Shown here: positions 44,081 through 53,100 of the stretch, one piece after another | Position numbering within the stretch: position 1 is the first letter of the stretch | Layout: each line of letters starts with the position of its first letter | DNA from: an uncultured Poribacteria bacterium | GTDB taxonomy: Bacteria > Poribacteria > WGA-4E > PCPOR2b | Assembly: GCA_958296125.1 (NCBI GenBank) | Contig: OY282444.1 | Location: 3,691,623 to 3,755,622 of the forward strand | Reading direction: 5' to 3' | DNA: 64,000 nt | Translations under genes and position numbers: made by a program | The notes under the pieces: generated by a model | Databases searched by the model: none | What the model was told of the DNA's origin: nothing | Seen by the model: the letters and a program-made list of their open reading frames with translations, nothing else

Positions 44081-44638
44081 ATGAAGATCCGTGAAGATTT
44101 GATACCGGGCAGCATATTCCCAAACTTTGAACGCCCCGATCAAGATGGCATAACCAGAACGCTGGAGGGTTTGATGCGTGGCTGGCCGACGGTGCTTGTC
44201 TTTTGGCGCGGGGCATATTGACCGAAGGATGTTCTCCAGTTGGAGAATTATGCAAAGGAATTGCAGCCCGAATTGGCGGTCAACTACTGTAGGTTAATCG
44301 CTGTTTCAGTTGATGATCAGGAAACAACGGGGGGGCTTCGTGAACGTATCGGTGCGACATGGCCCTTCCTGATTGACCTTGACCGGGCATTGATTAATGA
44401 GTTGGACATCGTAGACAATACGGACCCCACCCATTCGCCGATCCCCATCCCCTATACTTTTGTCCTTGACGGGGACCGTGAGATCTACAAGATTTATAAC
44501 GGTTGGTGGTTTGTTGGAAGGCCCACCGTGGAAGAGCTGCGGCACGATTTGCGGGCACTGTTAGCGCGTCGGGACGACTATGAATATGATCGGGCGTGGG
44601 ATGTCTCGGAGGAGGCGAGAGAGAAGGCGTTTCTCTGA
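44081..44638 (+). CDS. Peroxiredoxin-like selenoprotein with Sec47 (UGA readthrough)
   Basis: The ATG at 44081 opens a frame that reads IREDLIPGSIFPNFERPDQD, then TVLVFWRGAY, a TGA at 44219-44221 and PKDVLQLENYAKELQ. It continues to a TGA at the end, 185 residues in all. AhpC/TSA-like proteins have (F/Y)RGxWCP(x)CxxQL at this point, so UGA stands for the peroxidatic Cys. The rest of the fold is present (LIAVSVDDQET, FLIDLDRALINELDIV, YTFVLDGDREIYKIYNGWW). A perfect hairpin follows the UGA. There is no signal peptide. Without readthrough only a 46-residue stub is made. Confidence 0.82.
44232..44247 (+). promoter_or_regulatory. SECIS-like hairpin after UGA 44219
   Basis: UUCUCC and GGAGAA pair perfectly around AGUU, 11-26 nt after the UGA. 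A G at +18 lies in the loop, close to where SelB reads the loop guanines in E. coli fdhF (+19/+20). The hairpin is within coding sequence, as expected for a bacterial SECIS. Confidence 0.6.
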
Positions 44639-44908
44639 AGGGATGTAAGTCCTTTGGCTCATTGCACGATTTCTTAACATGAGCGAAAAAATATTAAAAA
44701 AAGAGCTAAACTTTTTCAAACGAGCGCAATATATTTAATAAAGGCGAAATTCTTTTGAAGGTGATGGAAATTGAAGATTCACACCTGCGACCTATCGGGG
44801 TAGAGGGAGATGGAGGGTGGACATTTTGTCCAGGTCGGGGTGGACATACCACTGTCCATTAAAGGGAACAACGATCGTTATTCCCTACACAGAACCGATC
44901 TCTAATAT
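44639..44908. other. Gap of 270 bp, AT-rich, no gene
   Basis: Convergent genes end on both sides. TGTAAGTCCT near 44644 is a partial copy of the MITE end. GGTGGACAT occurs twice at about 44815-44860, near TGTCC motifs that could pair with it. No terminator with a clear T-run is seen. Confidence 0.35.
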
Positions 44909-45670
44909 CTAAATTTTCCCCTCTTTTTCCCATCGTTCTATTAATTCTTTCCTGTATGCCTCCTGACGTTCTTTATCCGCCTTGGCGCGTTGGGCATAAT
45001 AGACAAGCCCCAATGCCCGGCGCGGGTTCGCAGTGGGATTGGGGCCTGCACGATGAATCGTCATGCAGTGATGCACGATCAGATCGCCCGGTGCGGCATG
45101 AATAGCTGCCTCCGCTTGATAGTCCGCCTCGTCGTAGTCTGTGACCCCTAGGGAGAACCCGAATACCGCTGTCTGTCGGTGGGGTCTCATACCTCGGCGG
45201 TGAGAACCGCGCACATAGTGGATGCAGCCGTTCTCATCATTCACCGTATCCAGTGCCAGCCACAACGTCAGTGCCTCGTTTGGTTCGAGCATGAAGTAGA
45301 ACCCATCTTGGTGGGGTGGTGTCTCTGCCTCGCTGCGGGCGGGTTTCGTGAACCACTCCATATTTTTACTTATAACCCCATCATCTAGCAGCAATTCCGC
45401 CAGCTTGGCAAACTGGTCGCTCTCGGTAAGTTCCTTAAAATGGCTGTCGTAAGATGCCATGCGCTGCAACCGCATAATGCTTTCAGTCTGTCCCTTGACT
45501 TCGTAAAAGGCTGCGTCCGATGGCAATTGGGGCAACGTCTCCGCAATGAACCGATCAATGTGAGCGTTTAACGCCTCCGTCTCTTGCAGGGTGTAGAAGC
45601 CGGGAATGACCACAAATCCATCTCGGTCAAAGGCCGCCTTGAGTTGTTGTGAATCGTTCTGCCAATCCAT
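44909..45670 (-). CDS. Phytanoyl-CoA dioxygenase family protein (PhyH-3)
   Basis: A 253-residue PhyH oxygenase. Metal ligands are in ETPPHQDGFYFMLEPNE (HQD) and CMTIHRAGPNPT, and the 2-oxoglutarate Arg is in NPRRALGLVYY. WLALDTVNDENGCIHYVRGSH is the conserved core. It starts 29 bp after the stop of the BNR protein, so the two form an operon. Closest in layout to the PhyH proteins of secondary or sugar metabolism. Substrate is unknown. Confidence 0.88.
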   Translation of the reverse strand: MDWQNDSQQLKAAFDRDGFVVIPGFYTLQETEALNAHIDRFIAETLPQLPSDAAFYEVKGQTESIMRLQRMASYDSHFKELTESDQFAKLAELLLDDGVISKNMEWFTKPARSEAETPPHQDGFYFMLEPNEALTLWLALDTVNDENGCIHYVRGSHRRGMRPHRQTAVFGFSLGVTDYDEADYQAEAAIHAAPGDLIVHHCMTIHRAGPNPTANPRRALGLVYYAQRAKADKERQEAYRKELIERWEKEGKI

Positions 45671-45699
45671 CTGAACTGTTCCTTTCCGCTACCGCGTAA

Positions 45700-46806
45700 T
45701 TAACCTTCCAATTGTAATTTCACCCAGCGCGTATGGGTTACTCCCGCCACAGTACACCAGAAATAGGTCATCACATCCCCGTCCGGGAGCAGGGTCCCGC
45801 CGGGCTTACCGAAAGCGATTTGCATGTGTTCAGCGAGGAAGTTCTCGTTCTCAGGTTCGCCGAGGGTTGCTTCTTTTCCAGCGTCAAAGACCACCACCTC
45901 GTTCTCTACGTCGAAATGCTCCAAGTCCTCGGTCAGTGCCACATGGATGCCTTGGGGTTCGTGCCGAAAATTGTAGATTGCCGCCACGCGACCGTCGGGT
46001 AGCGGGATGGGTGTGCAAACCTGACCTCGCAGATTGGTCGGTCGGGGGTCGGACCAGGTGTGGCCACCATCTTCTGAAATCACCCAGTGGTTTGTCAGAT
46101 CCTCGGAGGTCCCGTACTGGTGCGTCCAGATTAGGGTATAGATACGCCCATCCGGCAGGAGCGCGCACATCTGATCCCACCAGAGCAACGCTCCTGTGAG
46201 GTCATCTGCGACGACAGTAAACTCTCCCCACGTTTGTCCCTGATCCGCGGAGAATACCGCCGCTGCCTTCTGATCGGGGGGACCTTTATAGCCTTCCGGC
46301 TTCCACGTTTCGAGGGGGTACATCCAGCGATCCGACCCTAGTTGTAGAAGGCTGCCAGCTCCATTCCATGTGTACTTTTCGGGTGGCAGATCTACCGGCA
46401 CGACCTGCGGTTCTGACCAAGTTTTGCCCTGATCTTCTGACCAAAATAGTAGCATCTCCGGACGCTGCAAGGCTTCCGATTCCGCGTCAAAGAGTGTGTC
46501 GCCTTCCTTCTCAAAGCGGGTAGCGTTCATCACGAAGCGGCCATCTGGAACCTCACTAATTTTTGGGCCCCGGTAAGACCATCCATCCGTGGGTGTGCCG
46601 CCGGGGTGGATGCTTCCTTCGTTGACCCACGTCATGCCCCTATCTGTTGAACGGAGGACCTCAATGTGATTGTCCGGTGTACCTAACCCCTGTCCGACGT
46701 GTTGGCAGGCGATGAAACTGCCATCTGTGAGAGGCGTAATCACGGGCATGTATGCTCCGCGTTCGCTCTGGTGGGAAATGATGCCGTTGTCAATAATTTT
46801 TAACAT
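45700..46806 (-). CDS. BNR/Asp-box sialidase-like protein
   Basis: A 368-residue six-bladed propeller with four Asp boxes: STDRGMTW, SEDQGKTW, SADQGQTW and SEDGGHTW. There is no signal peptide, so it is likely cytoplasmic. The first blades have an Arg (SERGAYMPVITPLTDGSF), but the full Arg triad of sialidases is not clear. Many such proteins are non-sialidase glycan hydrolases or unknown. It may act with PhyH-3, which follows directly. Confidence 0.8.
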   Translation of the reverse strand: MLKIIDNGIISHQSERGAYMPVITPLTDGSFIACQHVGQGLGTPDNHIEVLRSTDRGMTWVNEGSIHPGGTPTDGWSYRGPKISEVPDGRFVMNATRFEKEGDTLFDAESEALQRPEMLLFWSEDQGKTWSEPQVVPVDLPPEKYTWNGAGSLLQLGSDRWMYPLETWKPEGYKGPPDQKAAAVFSADQGQTWGEFTVVADDLTGALLWWDQMCALLPDGRIYTLIWTHQYGTSEDLTNHWVISEDGGHTWSDPRPTNLRGQVCTPIPLPDGRVAAIYNFRHEPQGIHVALTEDLEHFDVENEVVVFDAGKEATLGEPENENFLAEHMQIAFGKPGGTLLPDGDVMTYFWCTVAGVTHTRWVKLQLEG

Positions 46807-46917
46807 CTCTTGTTTCCGATAGATTTAACCTACACATTTCCAAATAAGTATATACAAATCTGGCTATACACGGTTCGCAAAACTACAAAACTTCTATTGC
46901 GTTATGTTCTAGGTGTT

Positions 46918-46937
46918 GTCGATTTTGGAAAATCGAC
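46918..46937. repeat. Perfect 9-bp hairpin
   Basis: GTCGATTTT and AAAATCGAC flank GG, in the gap between the BNR gene and the coiled-coil membrane protein. With its T-run inside the stem it could be a weak terminator for the coiled-coil gene (minus strand), or a dispersed palindrome. Confidence 0.45.
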
Positions 46938-46972
46938 CTCTACTTCATTCCTTTGGAACTGTACAATCCCAT

Positions 46973-47356
46973 TTATCGATTATGATGTGTCAAGTGTTCG
47001 ATGTGGTTTTGGTTAAGCAAACGCATTTCGGATCGGACATCACCGATTTCCGCTTGCATATCCGAAAGCCTTTGATTCATCTCCGATCGGACATCAGAAA
47101 AGCCCTGATTCATATCAGTTCGCAACCCTACGAATTGCTGATTGACCTCAACGAATTGCTGATTAACCTCAACGAACCGCTTATCCATCCGTTCTTCAAG
47201 CCGTTCAAGCGCATGAAAGAACGTCTCACCTTGTTTGTCCATCCGCTTTTCTGTTTGCCCGATGCGATAGAGCCAGATGGCAACCTGTCCAATGAAACCG
47301 ACAGCTACAAAAATCACAAAGATTGTGTGTGATGGGCTCCATGTGCCAAAATCCAT
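46973..47356 (-). CDS. Single-pass membrane protein with coiled coil
   Basis: A 127-residue protein. One transmembrane helix lies at about 10-30 (HTIFVIFVAVGFIGQVAIWL). A long coiled coil follows, with repeating units EVNQQFVEVNQQFVGLRTD and DVRSEMNQRLSDMQAEIGD. The seven- and eleven-residue repeats are of the DUF1640/Bdr-like kind. Its function is unknown. It may be a scaffold. It lies downstream of trxB on the same strand. Confidence 0.65.
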   Translation of the reverse strand: MDFGTWSPSHTIFVIFVAVGFIGQVAIWLYRIGQTEKRMDKQGETFFHALERLEERMDKRFVEVNQQFVEVNQQFVGLRTDMNQGFSDVRSEMNQRLSDMQAEIGDVRSEMRLLNQNHIEHLTHHNR

Positions 47357-47400
47357 CTATTTTACCCCCATTCGGTTTCGATTGTATCCTACTGAAATAC

Positions 47401-48372
47401 TTACTGCCCCGGATAGGCACGGTTTTCCAACTCAGCGATGAACTTTTCCGCCGAGATAGCCGCTGCGGCACCGGCACCTGCCGCCGTTATCGCTTGGCGA
47501 AAGACGTGGTCATGTACGTCTCCGGCTGCAAAAACGCCGTCGATATTGGTGCGCTGGAGTTTGTCCACCATGATATAGTCCTGCTCATCCATGTCGATCA
47601 CGCCTTTGAATAGCTCGGTGTTCGGGATGTGTCCGATGAAGATAAATACACCATCAATCGGAAACACTTGCTTTTCATCGGTCTGCACGTTTCGGAGCAG
47701 CGCACCGGTGACCTTTTCATCATCTCCTTGAATCTCTTCAACGACCGTATCCCAGATGAACTTGATTTTATCGTTCTTGAAGGCGCGTTCCTGCATAATT
47801 TGGCTGGCACGAAGCTGATCTCGGCGGTGAACGACATAGACCTCTGACGCATACTTTGTCAGAAATATCCCTTCCTCAAGGGCGGCGTCGCCTCCACCGA
47901 CAACAATAAGGCGTTGGTTCTGGAAAAAGAATCCATCGCAGGTAGCGCAGTAGGAGACACCACGTCCCCCGTACCCTTCTTCGCCTGGGATGTTGAGTGT
48001 CCGCGGCGAGGCACCGGTGCAAATGATAACCGATTTGGCGTGGTATTCCTTGTCGTAGGTCTTCAGATAGAACGGGTGGCGATTGAAATCTACCTCCGTT
48101 ACCATGTCAAACCGGACCTCGGTCCCAAAACGCTCGGCTTGTTTCTGCATTCCTGTGATGAATTCCGCGGCTTCAGTCCCGAAGAAGCCCGGATAGTTCT
48201 CAAGGTCGAGCGTCAGTGAGAGTTGTCCACCGAGCGCGTCCCCGGTGATGAGTAGCGGCTCTAGCATTGCCCGTGAGGTGTAGACCCCTGCGGCGAAACC
48301 CGCCGTGCCGCCACCGATAATGACGATATTACGCTCTTCCAAACCATCGCCTCCGTTTTTTATATCTGCCAT
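47401..48372 (-). CDS. trxB: Thioredoxin reductase
   Basis: A 323-residue FAD/NADPH disulfide reductase. FAD binding is IVIIGGGTAGFAAGVYTSRA, the redox motif is SYCATCDGFFF and the NADPH motif is LIVVGGGDAALEEGIFL. GVFAAGDVHDHVFRQAITA completes the FAD site. AAGGAG lies before the ATG at 48372, so it truly overlaps the grx gene by 44 bp. It could reduce the thiol partners of the Sec peroxiredoxins in this window. Confidence 0.95.
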   Translation of the reverse strand: MADIKNGGDGLEERNIVIIGGGTAGFAAGVYTSRAMLEPLLITGDALGGQLSLTLDLENYPGFFGTEAAEFITGMQKQAERFGTEVRFDMVTEVDFNRHPFYLKTYDKEYHAKSVIICTGASPRTLNIPGEEGYGGRGVSYCATCDGFFFQNQRLIVVGGGDAALEEGIFLTKYASEVYVVHRRDQLRASQIMQERAFKNDKIKFIWDTVVEEIQGDDEKVTGALLRNVQTDEKQVFPIDGVFIFIGHIPNTELFKGVIDMDEQDYIMVDKLQRTNIDGVFAAGDVHDHVFRQAITAAGAGAAAAISAEKFIAELENRAYPGQ

Positions 48373-48637
48373 CTGTTTCTCCTTCTATGTTGAAAATTTC
48401 ATCCAGTTTCCTTGATTGTGCGAGTTCTGCTAAATCGTCATCATCGCCGATATGTTGATCATCAATGAAGATTTGCGGTACATCGCGGCGACCAGTAAGC
48501 CTTTCGATTTCATCGCGCATCCCGGGCTTTCCCTGAATATTGATTTCTTCAAATTCGATTCCCTTCCTGTCAAGGATACCTTTCGCCTTGTAGCAGTACG
48601 GGCAGAAACTGGTTGTATACATTTTAACGTTTGGCAT
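48329..48637 (-). CDS. Glutaredoxin
   Basis: A 102-residue GrxC-type glutaredoxin. The active site is TTSFCPYCYKAKGIL (CPYC), with the cis-Pro in RRDVPQIFIDDQHIGDDDDL. A basic tail (GRYKKRRRWFGRA) is unusual and overlaps the trxB start. The pair grx-trxB forms a small thiol-redox operon. Confidence 0.93.
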   Translation of the reverse strand: MPNVKMYTTSFCPYCYKAKGILDRKGIEFEEINIQGKPGMRDEIERLTGRRDVPQIFIDDQHIGDDDDLAELAQSRKLDEIFNIEGETDGRYKKRRRWFGRA

Positions 48638-49026
48638 CTATTTAGTCCTCTCTTATGCCATTTCGGATTAGGTAACTATCAATAACCTAAGTTGCTAGTT
48701 GATAAACCAAGCGTCAGCAACCGCCGCAAGAGTCGGGAAGTGGAATTCTCTCTCCGTTCCGAGAGTTTTCAACCTACACAAAACAGACGGTAGGGGGCGT
48801 ACCTTCCGAGGCGCGACTCTGACCGTTTACGCATGACGTTTCACGGATTTGATACACACATCCCCCCGCTGAGGCTATGTTGGTTCATTGGTTTATTAGT
48901 GCAATTAATGAACTTTTGAGGTTACGGCATATTGCTTTGAACCCCTGGCCTGCCCCGTTCGCGGGGCCCTCGGCACGGACCCGATCCATTGGGACGGAGT
49001 ATGCCGACTACTATCAACTTGTGTTA
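48638..49026. other. Intergenic region with TCCGTTCCGAGA repeat
   Basis: No gene is recognised in 389 bp. CTCTCCGTTCCGAGAGTTTT at 48752-48771, followed by CAACCT, has a nearly identical copy at about 49935-49960. GCCTGCCCCGTTCGCGGGGC at about 48949-48968 is another hairpin of the palindrome family. Confidence 0.5.
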
Positions 49027-49851
49027 TCAATATCGTCTTTCCCAATGCCAGCTATCGCTTCCAGAAATAAGCGGCTTAATATCTTCGGGTAGGGTTTCGA
49101 TGAACTTAGGGCTAACCTCGTTTCCGGGCCATTCGCGCACCATCGGCGGAGTGTATCCAGCGACTAGGATTGTGCGCTCCTTGTCGCTGCGGATGGCGGT
49201 CGTACTGTGGATGAGGGATTCTGGAAAGAGCAGGACCGAGCCGGCGGTTGCTTCAGCCTGATAAATCAGTTTGTCATCTGAAAGAGCGGCTTCGATCATC
49301 TCTTCCCTGTCCCAAGTGAGCCGGTGACTGCCGGGAATTACGCAGGTGCCGCCGTCGTCGGGTCCTACATCGGTGAGATAGGTCAGCGTCTTGACGAAGA
49401 TGCAGTGGAATTTGCTCTGTTCGATGTAGGTTCCCCACCCGTGCTCTGTCCCGCGATGAAATCCGGTGGGGTTATAGCGTCGTTTGTGGAGTTCCTCGAT
49501 ATCCGCTTCCGGATCTCTGCCATTGATAATTGCTTCGGTCTCCTCAAGGCGGACCTTGCCGCCAACCACCTCCTCAACGAGTGGCACCAGTTTGGGATGG
49601 GCGGCATATTCCAACAGGGCGGGGTCATACTCTACCAGATTGCCTAGCAGTGTATGGTGCTCACCACGCTTATGGGTGTAGACCTGTTTGGACTTGAGAT
49701 CTGGATCGGCTTTCATCCGATGGAGTGCGTTTTTCATGCGAGCTACTTCGTCAGGGGTTAAGACGTTCTCTAGCAGCACAAAACCGTAGATGTCGAAATG
49801 CAGCCGTTGTGCGGGGGTGAGCGTAACGGTTTCGGCGTTTTTCATACACAT
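49027..49851 (-). CDS. Phytanoyl-CoA dioxygenase family protein with HxG motif (PhyH-4)
   Basis: A 274-residue PhyH-like protein with AAGGA before the ATG. The family core VGPDDGGTCVIPGSHRLTWD and the distal His/Arg in SLIHSTTAIRSDKERTIL are present. Where HxD is expected it reads NPTGFHRGTEHGW, that is HRG with Gly in place of the Asp ligand. HxG/HxA is known from Fe/2OG halogenases and also from uncharacterised PhyH groups. It may be a halogenase-like, altered or inactive enzyme, or the acidic ligand (E in GTEHGW) may have moved. Confidence 0.8.
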   Translation of the reverse strand: MCMKNAETVTLTPAQRLHFDIYGFVLLENVLTPDEVARMKNALHRMKADPDLKSKQVYTHKRGEHHTLLGNLVEYDPALLEYAAHPKLVPLVEEVVGGKVRLEETEAIINGRDPEADIEELHKRRYNPTGFHRGTEHGWGTYIEQSKFHCIFVKTLTYLTDVGPDDGGTCVIPGSHRLTWDREEMIEAALSDDKLIYQAEATAGSVLLFPESLIHSTTAIRSDKERTILVAGYTPPMVREWPGNEVSPKFIETLPEDIKPLISGSDSWHWERRY

Positions 49852-49911
49852 GAATCCTTCCCTGTCATCAATTGGTGATAGAGTTTGGAAATCTTATTAT
49901 TGAAATTCTCG

Positions 49912-50088
49912 TCAGCAGCTAGCCGCAACATCAGTCTCTCCGTTCCGAGAGTTTTCAACCTGCTTGGTACACCGAGCTAAAAGACGGTCACGCACACCGT
50001 TTGGGTCAAACGGAGCCCGCCAACGCGAACCAATCCCATTAGCGTCTACCTTCAATGGGATTGGTTCGGATTCAATCAAAAGTGCCAT
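49912..50088 (-). pseudogene. DUF433-like antitoxin remnant
   Basis: A strong GGAGGTAATGAT leads to MALLIESEPIPLKVDANG, the typical opening of DUF433 proteins. The following VRVGGLRLTQTV is found only in another frame, so there is a frameshift near residue 19. The end is overwritten by the CTCTCCGTTCCGAGAG palindrome. DUF433 proteins are often antitoxin-like partners of PIN toxins. No partner is seen. Confidence 0.5.
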
Positions 50089-50142
50089 ATCATTACCTCC
50101 ATAAATGCGTTCGTTTGGACTTTTGAATTCACACATCATGTT

Positions 50143-53100
50143 TCACTTCGCCAGAAACTCATAGTACCGATCGACCAATCTCCGATACTCAGGCGGCACA
50201 TCTTCTTTTAGCACCTGTGCGAGTTGCTTCTTTTCCTGAATTGTGGCGAGACGTTCTTCAATCGCCCGCTCAAGTTTCCTAAGTTCACGCAGAGAAAAAT
50301 CGTAGCGGGGAAACGGTGCTCTCCGAATGCCGGGACGATTGTTCATAGCACGGATCGCCCCAAGCCAGAGTTCTCTGAGCTCGAGATCTGACTCCGCTCC
50401 TCCAGTTTGTGCCTGTTCATTCCCCTGAGCATCCCCTGGTTCCTGTGCTTCCATTGCCTCTTGGGCACGCTGCTGTATCTGTGCCTGCTGTTCGGACAGC
50501 TGTTGCTGCCGTGCCGCCTGTTCAGGCGTTAGCGGCGTTTCCTGATTATCCATTGCATCAAGTTCACGCTGGATATCCTCCATCTGGGCTGCCCAACTTT
50601 CGATCTGGTCCAACGCTGCGTCAAGTCGCTCCTCCTCTGTCTCGGCTAGATTTGTCCTCGCTTGTTGTAGGTCATCTCGCGCCTCCAAGAGGGTGTCAAG
50701 CACCTCCCGTTGCTCCCACTCTGAGGATTGGAAGTTCCGCCACTGCAATGCCCGTTGTGCGTCCTCCATATTTTCAGGCACCTGCTCCTCAATGATGCGA
50801 CGGTTTGCGTCCGCCACGTTTCGCGCCGCTTGGGGTTCATTTTCGCTAAGTGCCTCCCGTAGATTCGAGAGGTTACGTTGCAGTTGTTCAAGGTCTTGGC
50901 GAAGGGTGCGCTGTTCATTTGCCAACTGAGAGGCATTCCGCAGATCCTCAAGATGTACCCCATTCCGTCGGGTTTCTTCCTCAAGGGCTTCCGTTTGCTC
51001 TCGGACCTCCGATTGTTTAGCCGTGAGTTGATCGAGTGCTTTGGTCGCCTGTTCAAGGGCTTGATCCGTAAACTGTGCGGCGACCTTCTCAAGTTCCTCG
51101 ATTGCTTGCTGAAGGTTTTCTTCGGCTTTTTGCCCCTTCGCAGCCCCCATCTGCGGTTGTTCAGCCCCCATATTCTCTGAAGCTGCCTGCATATTCTCAG
51201 CTGCCTGCTGCAACGCTTCGCCCGCTTGGGTCATACGCTGTCCTGTATTGTGTTGTCCGGCACCCTGCCCGGACGATTGCCCCATCTGTTGGGCCTGTTC
51301 TGCCAGCTGCTGAGCTTGGTCTGCCAACTGCTGCTCCTGTTGGCTATTTTGCTGCATCTCTCGCCGCGAGGGCTGCCCCTCCCTTGCCATCTGCTGACTC
51401 TGCTGCGTGAGTTGTTCCTGCTGGCTGAGCATGTCTCTTGCTTGATCCAATAGCTCTTGCGCCCCCTCGCGCATCTGCTCATCTAACTCGTTTTCATCCT
51501 GCTCAATGGCATCCTTGAGGTCTTCCATTTCCATCTCCATATTATCGGCGACTTCTTGGTTTCCACTCGCTCGCATTCGTGTCAAGACCTTATCTAACTC
51601 CATCATGGCTTGGGTGAGGAGTTTGAGAGCGTCCTGTTCATGCGAGAGTGCCTCTTTCGGCTTTATGGCATGGAGCTCGTCACTCGCTTCACCCATCTTG
51701 GCGACGGCTTCCTCCAGATTCATCAGCATTTCGGGGTCTACATTTGCGTCGCGCATTGACATACTCAACTCATCGGCAACCCGCTGTGTTTTGTCTTTGA
51801 GTTGATCTTGTTCCTTCCCTATCTGTTTGACAGCAGATTGATAATCCTCTATCATGGGGGACGGACGAGAGTGGATAGACTTCCATGTGTTCTTGATAAT
51901 TGCCCGTTGATCTGCGATTAAATTGGGGAACGGTTGTCCTGGACCTTGCTGTGCTTCTGCCTCCATCTCCATATACCGTTCATTGAACGGACGCACCTCG
52001 ATGAAATAAAGCTCAGAGGTGCTTGTCCCTGGACCGGTCCGCGTATTGTTGTCGGTGGCTTGCGCGTAGTAGGAGATGAGTTCCCCCGGTTCCACATTGA
52101 GCTCTTCGAGATAAAAGACGTAAGCACCGGAGATTATTTTTTTCGCTTTAACCTCGACAGTTTCCGCTTCCAATTCTTGCGGTTCACCGGAGCCGATGCT
52201 ATACTTCAGCGTCATGTGTTCAACGCCGTAGTCGTCCATCGCTTCTGCGACAACCCTGACTTCCTCTAGTTTTGTGGCTTTAATATCCCTGCCCGGTTCC
52301 TTGATGACAATCTCAGGCGGCTCATCGGGGATTGCTGTAATGGTGTATTCGATCGGGGTTTGGTTATTGAAGCCATCGACGCAGAGCAGTTTAACGGTAT
52401 ATTTTCCGTCGTTCAGCACCTCAAGGGTCGTGGTAAGCGTGCGTCCATCGGAGATAAGCATGGGGGTCGGATCTTGTGCGTCCATTGTGAGGGTCGCTGA
52501 TTGGATGGCTTTGTGCGTCGTGATGCGGACTTCTGCTTGAGACCCAGTAACAGCGCGGATATTCCCCTCCCCCTGCTGCGTAATCGGGTTCAGGTGTGTG
52601 TATGCGGGATAGGTGTAGGTAACCTCAACGGCGGTGACTTTGGGCATGTCAAACACTTCGATGGTGTAAGACTCCGATGCTGCTCCGTTCGCTGTCACAT
52701 AGTATTCCATATTTTCATTGATATTGAAGATTTCGTAGCCAAATCTGCGTTTCTCACTCTCGATCCGCATCATATCAATTTCTTGACGCTGCAATTCTGT
52801 GTCAACCGCTGAATCTCCCTTTGTATAAATGAGCCGCGCTTTATCGGCAGCTTTGCCGGTCACTTCAGCATTAATCGCAAGGCTGCGACCACGCAAAATG
52901 CGAGCGTTGCCCGGTTCGACGATTAGCTTTGTCGTGAACACTGGCTCGGTTTTTTCCCAAGGGCTCAATAGGCGATTCAGAGAAATATTAAGTTCGGTGG
53001 GAAAAATCAGTGCGATAAGTGTGCAGCCGGCGAGCACGGCAGCCGCAATACCGATATGCTTGCGTTTTTTGCTTTTGTCGACCGTTGCTTTGAAGTCAAT

